This document shows, one piece after another, positions 55,487 to 64,000 of a DNA stretch of 64,000 nucleotides (positions within the stretch are counted from its first letter, which is position 1; each line of letters starts with the position of its first letter). The notes under the pieces were generated by a model. It was given only the letters and a program-made list of their open reading frames with translations, had not been told where the DNA came from and did not search any database. The stretch lies in the NCBI RefSeq assembly GCF_932274485.2, contig NC_065884.2, positions 37,591,540 to 37,655,539 of the forward strand. Direction: 5' to 3'. Both the position numbers and the translations under genes were made by a program. Origin of the DNA: Patella vulgata. Taxonomy: Eukaryota; Mollusca; Gastropoda; Patellidae.

Positions 55487-55845
55487 TTTTTATACGCCCA
55501 CATTGAAATGTGGTCGTATATTGTCGTCGCCCCCGTCCGGCTGGCTAAAGTTAGTATGCGATTACTTTAAATTTATACACAGTGTTTAAGGTCATGAGAC
55601 GAAGAAGCCTATTGATTTTCAGCGATTTCCGATAATTACAGTCAGAGTTATGGCCCTTGATCACTTCAAAAAATCTTGTCGACGCTCTAGAGGCTAAATT
55701 TAGTATCCGATCGACTTTAAATTTATAGACAGTATTTAAGGTCATGAGATGAAGAAGCCTATTGATTTTCAGCGATTTCCGATAATTACTGTCAGAGTTA
55801 TGGCCCTTGATCACTTCAAAAAATCTTGTGTACACTCTAGAGGTT
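55487..55845 (-). mobile_element. Family A element, 5'-truncated
   Basis: The left edge is the reverse 3' stem-loop end (tatacgcccacattgaaatg, tggtcgtatattgtcgtcgc, cccgtccgg). Two and a half 150-bp units follow. It stops at 'gtgtacactctagaggttta', where family D begins. Confidence 0.88.
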
Positions 55846-57370
55846 TACTAATTCTTTTTTCTTTGAGTACCTTGAAACATTTACTTCAAATCGCTGTGAT
55901 TTCGAACCGGAAGTTGAGACCAACTTGACAACTTCTTTAGTAGTTGCACGATTTTTATGAAATTTAGTATCTAAGTAGATCTTATCGATGCGACTTGAAA
56001 AATTTCATTAGAAATGTTCTAAATTATCTACCCTTGATGAAATTAAGGATCAAATTTTTAAAATAAATCGACGAAGTATAGGTCAGATTGCCTTGAATTT
56101 TTTTTTTCTGTACTAGCTAAGAAAGTACTGATGTGTACACAAAATATGAAGTCTGCCGATTGAACCGGAAGTGCCACCATCTTACGAATGCATTTGACCT
56201 ACATTGCTGTAACTTTGTGACTATTTGACCTATTTTACTATATTTTTTTTCTTTGAGCACATTGAAACATTTACTTCAAATCTGAAGTTTCGGATTTTCG
56301 AATTTTCGTCGCTGTGATTTCGAACCGGAAGTTGAAACCAACTTGACAACTTCTTTGATAGTTGCACGATTTTCATGAAATTTAGTATATAAGTAGATCT
56401 TACCGATGCGACTTGAAAGATGTCATTATAATTTTCTAAAATATCTCCTCTTGATGAAATTAAGGATCAAAGTTTTCAAAAAAATCGACGAAATATAGGT
56501 CAGATTGCCTTGAATTTTTTTTCTGTACTAGCTTAGACAGTATTGATGTGTACACAAAATATGAAGTCTGCCGATTGAACCGGAAGTGCCACCATCTTAA
56601 AACGTGAAGGGGATCACGTGGCTAAGTGGGTAAGACGCTAGCTCGCTAGCCTGGAGGTCGGGTGTTCGATCCCAGCATTGGCCGAGAAAGTTCATCCAGA
56701 TTTTCCGGCGTGGTTCTCCCTTGTCAGTGATGCAGGACGGAGGGGCTGACAAGGAAAGCTGTCTAGTCGTTCGGATGGGACAAAAAACTGAGGTCCCGTG
56801 TACACATTGGCGTGCACGTAAAAGATCCCTTGGCAGTTGGAATTCGATATAAGAGTAGGCCGTAGTGCCGCTGTCCGGGCAAAATTTCCCTCATAGCACA
56901 CTGTATGGCGTATGCCCGTCTTCATTAGCCCAGGTTAGGAGCAGAACAGTATGACGTTAAACTCCATTTCATTTCATTTCATTTAAAACGTGAAAAATCC
57001 ATAAGGGTTTTGCAATATTTTAATACAGACATGGTAGTTACATTTTCTGAATCCTTGAAGGAATGCCTAAAAATCTATAGGATTTGAATTTTGATCTAGG
57101 TCAATTGATGGAAACCATTTTGAACTGAATATGAGAAAAAGTGAAAAATCAACGATAACGTTCATGAAAATGAAAACAATAGGCCGTAGTTTGGAGAATA
57201 CTTCTCCTATTTCGAAAAATAATACATTTCTGGATAGCTGGGATCAGGGTCCAATTTATGGTATTTGAAAATGTCACAATTTTGAATTTTGCCTTTGTCG
57301 TTTTTCGTGCCGACAGAGTTGTTTATGAGTGAAAAATCGCATTAATTTAGCGAGGTTTTGACCGATTTTA
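55846..57370 (-). repeat. Family D element, copy 3, with internal duplication
   Basis: Reverse D blocks. 'actaattcttttttctttga' at 55849 and 'actatattttttttctttga' near 56235 show that about 385 bp are present twice in tandem. A SINE-1 copy sits at 56609-56984. The D sequence resumes directly after it. Confidence 0.8.
56609..56984 (+). mobile_element. SINE-1, full-length with target duplication
   Basis: 376 bp. tRNA-like head ggggatcacgtggctaagtg with A box (ggctaagtgggtaagacg) and B box ggtgttcgatccc. The body runs from 'gttcatccagattttccgg' to 'gcgtatgcccgtcttcatta'. The 3' tail is (ATTTC)n. aaaacgtgaa occurs on both sides (56599-56608 and 56985-56994). The undisturbed D copy at about 54290 has the single form 'gaaacgtgaaaag'. 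Confidence 0.93.
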
Positions 57371-59080
57371 ATTGTTTTTTTTTATCTTGTTGAGATTCTT
57401 TATATGACCCTTGACATGTAACAGGAAGTGATTGTGATTGATCATATCTCAGAAACTACTTGTCGGATTGATTCAATTTCTACAGGTTTACAGGGAAAGT
57501 GGCTGTGACTTTGAGATTAAAGCTATTTTGGACGTTCTGTGACAATGCGAAATGTCCGAAATCACCCAAGTTGTTGTTTTTTTAAAGGGGCTAAATCGCT
57601 AATATTTGGCACCTAGAAATTTGACACAAATGAGTCGCAACACATATAATAATGTAATATGAATGTATATAAACTGATTTACATTCAATCATTTCTGTTT
57701 TTACTGTAATTTCTAACCAGTTATGTTCAGTGAAATACAATCTCTAGCGTCTGGTTATTCCAGTCTACACCGATAGTATTTATTGCGCATGCTCTCGAGA
57801 TAATGAATATTTTTTTTTATGGTATTTTATCCAGGGCTAAAGGGTCGTCTGATTTGAGCAAAAATGTCAACAATTTTTGTCTTAATTTTCCTTGGCCGCA
57901 TTGGCTAATTCAGTTTTTCGCTCCTAGATTGATTATTTATTGTTCAATTTGTTTAAAACAAAGTTCATAAAGTTAAAATAAATTACAAAACAAATTATTC
58001 CGTAGTTAATTGTTTTAGATCAAACAATCAGTCAGACTTTAATCAATTCACACGCTGGCTGTATATAGGTAATTAAGGAATAAACTTTCCGAATATGCTT
58101 TCAGTCAGTGGCGTCTGAGGGGATTAAGAGTGTTTTCAATAATTGGCAAAGTAGTTTTTACGGGAGGTCTCTTTTTGCGTGATGATAGCCGAATTAATTT
58201 TAATCAGATTGGTGTAAACTTGCCACCAAGTGTATATAGTAACCATTGGCTATACGTATAAGTGTTTAGTCTTTTAGTGGTATTCAAAGGCCAGTTTAAG
58301 TGAGAAAAATCCACATAACTTTAAGCATATTCCTGAAGCAATGGCCCGAGAAATCCCTCTCTGGCCATTGCTGGATTAGCTTCTGATACTTGCGCTTTTG
58401 AGGGAGTGTGTCTATTCTTCCCGTTCAATCAAATCTATCCAAAAGCACAGCAACATGACAGCCCTTCTTTTAATCTGGGGCCTTTCCTAAAACTTTGGAC
58501 AGTGATTTAAGGTATTAAAAGCGGTGAAAGTGTTGCTCGTCTCAAAACAATATTGTTTACATGATATACACAGTTTAAAAATCGTGCTGACAGTTGATAG
58601 CCTTGTTTGTCACACAATTAGTTTTTCTGCAATATTCTGCTATGCACTAGTTAATTGGGAATATTAAAATCGTGAGTCATGACGTAACGTTATGTAAACA
58701 TATTTGGTCCAATGTGGAGCTATGTTTAAATCGTAATGATATTGTTACGCAGTAAGCTATTGGTTGTTAATCGGACTATTGACCAGTCATAATTTAGAAC
58801 AAGAATGTGCACTCTGTACAGCAGTGAGTAGTGGGATTAGCTCTAATCAAACGAAACACTGCGAGGAGTATGAACTTTAAGTGACCTATGGAAGGTACCT
58901 TAAAATTAAGTGAGATTATAATGACTTCTTTTAACCGGAGTACACAATGTAGTAGCAGGCCCGTAATGGAGATTTTAAAAGTTAGGGAATTGAGGTTGAA
59001 ACAAGTATAAGGTTACTACCACCGAAATGGTCAAGGTTTTTTTGTTTTGTTTTTTTTCTATCATCTATCATGTTTGTATT
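57371..59080. other. Gene-free stretch with one inverted repeat H
   Basis: About 57830-57935 is a diverged reverse copy of 62515-62645 ('ccttggccgcattggctaat', 'tcagtttttcgctcctagat'). The rest, 57960-59080, matches nothing in the window and contains no exon that I recognise. Confidence 0.45.
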
Positions 59081-59095
59081 GCTTAATCAATCATG

Positions 59096-59470
59096 GGGGA
59101 TCACGTGGCTAAGTGGGTAAGACGCTGGCTCACTAGTCTGGAGGTCGGGTGTTCGATCTCTGCATTGGCCGAAAAAGTTCATCCAGATTTTCCGGCTTGG
59201 TTTCCTCTTGTCAGTGATACAGGATGGAGGGCCTGACAAGGACAGCTGTCTAGTCGTTTGGATGGGACAAAAAAACGAGGTCCCGTGTACACATTGGTGT
59301 ACACATTGGTGTGCACGTAAAAGATCCTTGGCAGTTGGAATTCGATATAAGAGTAGGCCGTAGTGCCGCTGCCCGGGCAAAATTTCCCTCATAGCACACT
59401 GTATGCCCGTCTTCATTGGCCCAGGTTAGAAGCAGAACAGTAGGACGTTAAACCCCATTTCATTTCATTT
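59096..59470 (+). mobile_element. SINE-1, full-length with target duplication
   Basis: Same structure as 56609-56984, with a 15-bp internal duplication (tgtacacattggtgtacacattgg, about 59286-59309). Tail 'ccccatttcatttcattt'. aatcaatcatg lies on both sides (59085-59095 and 59471-59481). Confidence 0.93.
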
Positions 59471-59737
59471 AATCAATCATGTTTGCAAGAACTGTCATAT
59501 AATAAAGTTTGATGCGTTAAATTTATTTGTAAATTTGACATAGCGATGACATTTCATTGTAGTGTAACATTTCAGAAAATATTAATACAGCCGCGAGATA
59601 ATGATGATAACTGCTGACCGAAGCGTGCCACCAATGATTTACAATGTACCGTCAAGACCTAGGGCTAGGGAAAATGACCGTAACTAGATCTGACCAACGG
59701 TCATTTTGCACACCAGAAAGAGCCTTTTGTCATAGCG

Positions 59738-60172
59738 TAAAAATATGGTAAATCAAAGTTATAGACCCTATAGAGGTCACAATTTTTATCCGATTTTGTT
59801 GAAACTTGAAATGTAAGTTTATAACACAAAGATCAAGGTTCCTTTCGATATTTGCGCATATCGAATTGTAATTTCCTGAATTATGGCCCTTGATCGTAGG
59901 AAAAATCACTTTCTGTTTAGCTTGTTCTCTATCCATCTCTCGAAAATGTGGGTGTATCCTGCCTGGCAGCCGCTGATTATCCGATTTTGTTGAAACTTGA
60001 AATGTAAGTTTATAACCCAAAAATCTCGGTTCCTTGCAATATTTGTGCATATCGAATTGTAATTTTCTGAATTATGGCCCTTGATTGTAGGAAAAATCAC
60101 TTCCTTTTTAGCTTGTTCTCTATCCATCTCTCGAAAATGTGGGCGTATCCTGCCTGGCAGCCGCTGGTTTTC
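59738..60172 (-). mobile_element. Two family B 5' ends in tandem
   Basis: Reverse B modules run to a first 5' terminus (gggtgtatcctgcctggcag, ccgctg, near 59974). A second partial B then ends in a second terminus (gggcgtatcctgcctggcag, ccgctgg, 60166). The second lies against family C sequence 'ttttcaaagattggg'. Confidence 0.85.
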
Positions 60173-61861
60173 AAAGATTGGGACCCTTTTTGGACCGTTT
60201 ATGCTATATTGACCCTTTTAGATTTGCATTTACACCCTAAACCACCGTTAGGACCCTAAGTAACCGAAGTTTAAGAAACAAATTTAGAGTAGTTTTCGTG
60301 ATAAAAGCGTCTGAATAGGCTCTAAAAAGGAAAATTCTAGATATTCAGCGTCCCATAATCTATTGCCTTACGCACCGAATTTGTATCATTTGGCTGTCAT
60401 AAGAACGTCCATTATTCGGGCTATCCAATGAGACTTTATTTCTTTAGATTCGGTGAAAATTTTTTCGACTACTTCCGGTTTTTTTTATCATTGTCGGGAT
60501 AGTTTTAACAAGTTGTTTGGATACTTGACTTTCTGTACCAAAAGTTTCAGAAACACCCATTGAGCTGTTTTCAATACAAAGAAAAATAGAAGAGCATTTT
60601 TAGTCATTTAAGGATTCTTCTACTTTTTTCAAAGATTGAGGCTCTTTTTGGACCATTTATATTATTTCAATGCATTTATTTTTGGATTCATGCTATAGAC
60701 CACTGATAGGACTCTGAGTAAAAAAAGTTTAAGAAAAATCGTAGGTATCGTTTTCGAGAAAAAGGCGTCTCAAAATGCTCCAAAACGGAAAATGCTACAT
60801 TTTCGGGGTACCATAATTTATTTTCTAACTCTCGAAATCGTATCATTCAGATGTCATATGATGTCATATAATTTATTTTCTAACTCTCGAAATCGTATCA
60901 TTCAGATGTCATATGATAGTCCATTAATGGGGCTATTCAACGACACTTTAGTTCTGCTAATATCTGGCGGAGAAATCAAGTTTTTCGCAAGAGCGCCATT
61001 TTTTAAAACTTTTTTTTTCATTTTTTGCATACTTCCGGTATGGAGATTATTGTCGGGATAGTTTTGATAGCCGGTTTGGGCAATTAAATAGCCGCAGGGC
61101 TCTGTAATGATATATTACGTTATCTGATTAGATAAAATGCCCCTAAGAAATCCTATGTTCAAAAGTGTCAAAATATCGAAAATTAAATTTCAATAACTCA
61201 ATACATGTTATACATCGTAAGAATCGTAATTAGGTCAGCTATCTGAATGAGTAACCTTTTTGTAAAAATCTGTTTAAATAAAGTAATAGAGCATTTTCCA
61301 AAATTTCATGAATTTTCGACTTTTTTCGATTTTCAGTCCCTTATTTATCCTATTCCAGACATTTCAAAGTCTTATTGGATGGTTTCATGCACAAGACTAC
61401 CAAAAGGACTCTCGATAGAGAAAGTTTAAGAAAAATCCTTGAAGCAGTTTTCGAGATAAAGGCGTCCAAAACAGAAAATACTTGATTTTCAGCGTGCCAT
61501 AGTTTGCTGCCTGGTCTTGGTATCCGTATGAATTGGGTATCATACGACAGTCCAATCATTGTGCCACCCAACGATACATTAATTTGTTGAAATTGGACGG
61601 AGAAATCCCGTTTTTCCCAAAAGCACCCATTTTTTGCGTTTTTTTTTTTCAAAATATTGAGCATTATTTCGACTACTTCCGGTTTATGGATCGTTGTTGA
61701 AATTGCTTTATCCAACGGTCTGACCATATGGCTTTATGCTGCAGAGGTTTCAGAAAGATCGATTGATGCTTTAAAAAAAATATAAGGGTTGGAAAATGGG
61801 TAGAAAATTCGAAAAATAAAGGCCGATAACTCTGAATGAAACTTATATTACTGGAATCGGA
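60173..61861 (+). repeat. Family C element, copy 3, left part
   Basis: Begins inside a C unit (tttcaaagattgggaccc) because the B copy is inserted there. It keeps the C block order and has a 64-bp local duplication ('ataatttattttctaactct', 60830-60915). It passes into family E at about 61862. Confidence 0.8.
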
Positions 61862-62470
61862 TGGACATGAAAATCTTAAATCAGTTCTATGAAATCATAA
61901 ATGGCATTAGGCATCACATGGTGAAAATTTTATGTAAATCGAATAATAATTGCCACTTTTATAGACCAAAAACCATGAAAAGTGACTTGTATAAAACCGT
62001 CTATTTCTCTGCAACCGTACAAGTTAGAAACCATTTTCTGGTATCTGTATGATCATATGGGTTCAATCTATTTGTTGATTGGAATCAAATATCATAATTT
62101 TAAAAACATTACAAATCAGACTCATTTGAATAAAATATCTGTTTTGAAGGCTAAAAATACAGTTTTTGCCAAAATGACGTTACTTCCAGTGATAATGAAA
62201 ATCTTAAATTACTTGTATGAAATTGTAAATGGCATTAGGTATCACACAGTGAAAATTTTATGAAAATCGAATAATAATTGACACTTTTATGGACCAAAAA
62301 CCTTGAAAAGTGACCTGTTATATCAGTTTTAAAAAAAAAAAAAAAATTTGCTTTCGAAAAATGGTACCTTTCTGTCAAAAATGTAGTTTTTGGTAAAATT
62401 AAGCCACTTCCGGTGCCGACAGATATCTCTATCGGTAACAAAATAAATGACAATTGAGACAACGGAGTAT
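61862..62470 (+). repeat. Family E repeat, forward copy
   Basis: Two units of about 320 bp: 'atgaaaatcttaaatcagtt' and 'atgaaaatcttaaattactt', 'ggcattaggcatcacatggt' and 'ggcattaggtatcacacagt', 'ttttatagaccaaaaacc' and 'ttttatggaccaaaaacc'. It is embedded in family C, so E may be a mobile unit or a C module. Confidence 0.78.
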
Positions 62471-62479
62471 ATGAACTTT

Positions 62480-62965
62480 GTTTTATACAAATCGAGCAAT
62501 AAATACTTAATCTAGGACTGAAAAACTGAATTAGCCAATGGCGGCCAAGGAAAATTACTGAGACAAAAAAATTTCACATTTTTGCCCAAGTCAGATGACT
62601 CGTTAATTTTGTGTAAAACACGACTAAAAAATATTCATAAATAAAAAAATTTTAATTTTCAAATTTCGAACGACAAAAGCCATAGATGAATGTTAGAAAT
62701 TCAAAAATGTGAGATAGCCATTGTCTCGGAAAAGATTCAGGGTTTCCAAAAATGTGAATTGTTTTAAAATAGGTAAAGAATTGGCGAAACCACGGCCGCT
62801 TTTTGATTTATTGCTACGGTTCAAAATTTGGCCACTTCCGCTCTGTGCAGACGTTTCAAAAATACTTTATCAAGTCACCACCACATTGTTTCCCGAGAGA
62901 AAATTGAACCCCAGATCGATATCGGTTTTCGATCATGGAGAAAAAGGCTCCTGCGGTAAATAATA
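62480..62965 (+). repeat. Inverted repeat H and right end of family C copy 3
   Basis: 62515-62645 is the forward counterpart of 57830-57935. From 62650 the C end block resumes ('acgacaaaagccatagatga', 'gaccacttccg'-type, 'gatcatggagaaaaaggctc') and closes with (AAT)n at 62955-62975. Confidence 0.7.
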
Positions 62966-62974
62966 ATAATAATA

Positions 62975-64000
62975 ACTAGACCTGCAAGCAGCACTGAACC
63001 GGCTTTCAGGAATCAGACAGGAAGTGTGTCATACAATAGCCCATTTATCGAGCTACCAAACGATACTTTAGATATTCTAATCCGATCACACCCGACGGTG
63101 AAATCCCGCTTGTTGCAAGAGCACCAATTTTTTTACTGTCTTTTTTTTTTAAATATCAAATATTTTTTTGACTACTTCCTGTTTACGGATCATTATCAGG
63201 ATAGATTTAACAAGTGGTATGGGAACTTAAATTCCTGTACCAGAAGTTTCAGAAAGATCCATTGGACAGTTTTACCTCCCTTATACCATTAGAAGCAGAT
63301 TTACAGATATAACGATTTTTTTACTTTTTTCAAAGATTGTGGCCCTTTTGGACCATTTATACAATATTGGGGCTTTTAAATTTAGATTCACACCATAGAC
63401 CACTGTTAGGACTCTAAGTAACATAAGTTTAAGAAAGGAAATAAGAGAAGTTTTCGAAATAAAAGCGTCTGAATAGGCTCAAAAAAAGAAAATAATAGAT
63501 TTTCATCGTTCCATTATATATTGCCTAACCCGCGAATTTTTACCATTTAGATCTCATAAGATCGTCCATTGTTCGAACTATCCAATGACACTTTAGTTGT
63601 TTTGATTCGGTGGAATTTGGCGTAGTAATCACTTTTTTCGCAAGATCGCCATTTTTTTACTTTTTACGGGTTTTTTTCTCAAAATATCGGAAATTTTTTC
63701 GACTACTTCCGGTTTTTGGATCATTGTCGAGATAGCTTTAACAAGTTGTTTGGTTACCTTACCTTCTGTACAAGAAGTTTCAGAATATTTCATTCAGCTG
63801 TTTTCCAAAGAAAGAAAATTAGAAGATCATTTTCAGTAATTTAAGGATTTTTCAACTTTTTTCCAAGATTGAGGTTCTTTTTGGACCACTTATATTATTT
63901 CAATGCTTTTATTTTTGGACTCGCGCTATAGTCCACCGATAGGACTCTGAGTAAAAAAAGTTTAAGAAAAATCGTAGTTTTCGTTTTCGAGAAAATGGCG
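62975..64000 (+). repeat. Family C element, copy 4, runs off the window
   Basis: Starts ctagacctgcaagcagcact and matches copy 1 from 11097 base for base, with only scattered differences, over at least 1 kb ('aatcagacaggaagtgtgtc', 'gaaatcccgcttgttgcaag' against 'gaaatcccaattgttgcaaa'). The right end lies outside the window. Confidence 0.85.

Noticed and set aside
56620-56675. tRNA gene with A and B boxes
   Set aside because: The boxes belong to the tRNA-like head of SINE-1. The cloverleaf does not close, and the same sequence is followed by the SINE body in other copies.

Overview
The window is animal genomic DNA, AT-rich, with small spliced exons and a very high load of transposons and tandem-repeat elements. 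The mix (tRNA-derived SINEs with an ATTTC tail, minisatellite-bearing elements like the bivalve pearl/HINE type, a DIRS-like fossil, hAT, piggyBac and CR1/L2-type LINE remains) points to a marine invertebrate, most likely a mollusc. The species cannot be named from the sequence alone.

The one host gene recognised with confidence is DDB1, the damage-specific DNA-binding protein 1 of CUL4 ubiquitin ligases. Six exons are present, all with canonical splice sites and matching phases. Three consecutive exons from the first third of the protein lie on the minus strand (43798-43900, then 28475-28547, then 9584-9692), separated by introns of about 15 and 19 kb packed with repeats. Three consecutive exons from the C-terminal third lie on the plus strand (47606-47770, 48163-48257, 50047-50217). 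One gene therefore appears head to head with itself. This means an inversion, a second copy, or an assembly misjoin.

Layout: 1-470 tandem repeat; 1571-3738 broken piggyBac; 4042-4320 unrecognised Cys-motif fragment; 5084-7680 DIRS-like fossil; 8266-10893 minisatellite elements A and B around a DDB1 exon; 11077-14013 repeat family C; 14281-18022 hAT with terminal inverted repeats; 19060-21290 second C array; 22735-25260 SINE-derived tandem and repeat family D; 25359-27930 LINE fragment, B element and a 147-bp tandem array; 28475 DDB1 exon; 29013-29222 piggyBac MITE; 29349-31450 B element and SINE; 33492-35553 long-TIR Mutator-like element; 35681-36483 SGNH-hydrolase-like ORF split by a SINE; 37750-42242 unrecognised transposase-like gene split by a complete B element; 43798 DDB1 exon; 44909-47315 A element, SINE and B element; 47606-50217 DDB1 exons; 50310-57370 nested A, B, D and E repeats with a SINE; 59096-60172 SINE and B copies; 60173-64000 family C again, running off the edge.

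The mobile elements work as layers. Element families A and B share both termini and a homologous repeat module, so they look like one superfamily of non-autonomous, minisatellite-carrying elements. Several insertions can be dated relative to each other by nesting: B into the transposase-like gene, SINE into SGNH, SINE into D, hAT into an old SINE, A into E. No operons, CRISPR arrays, rRNA or free-standing tRNA genes are seen.
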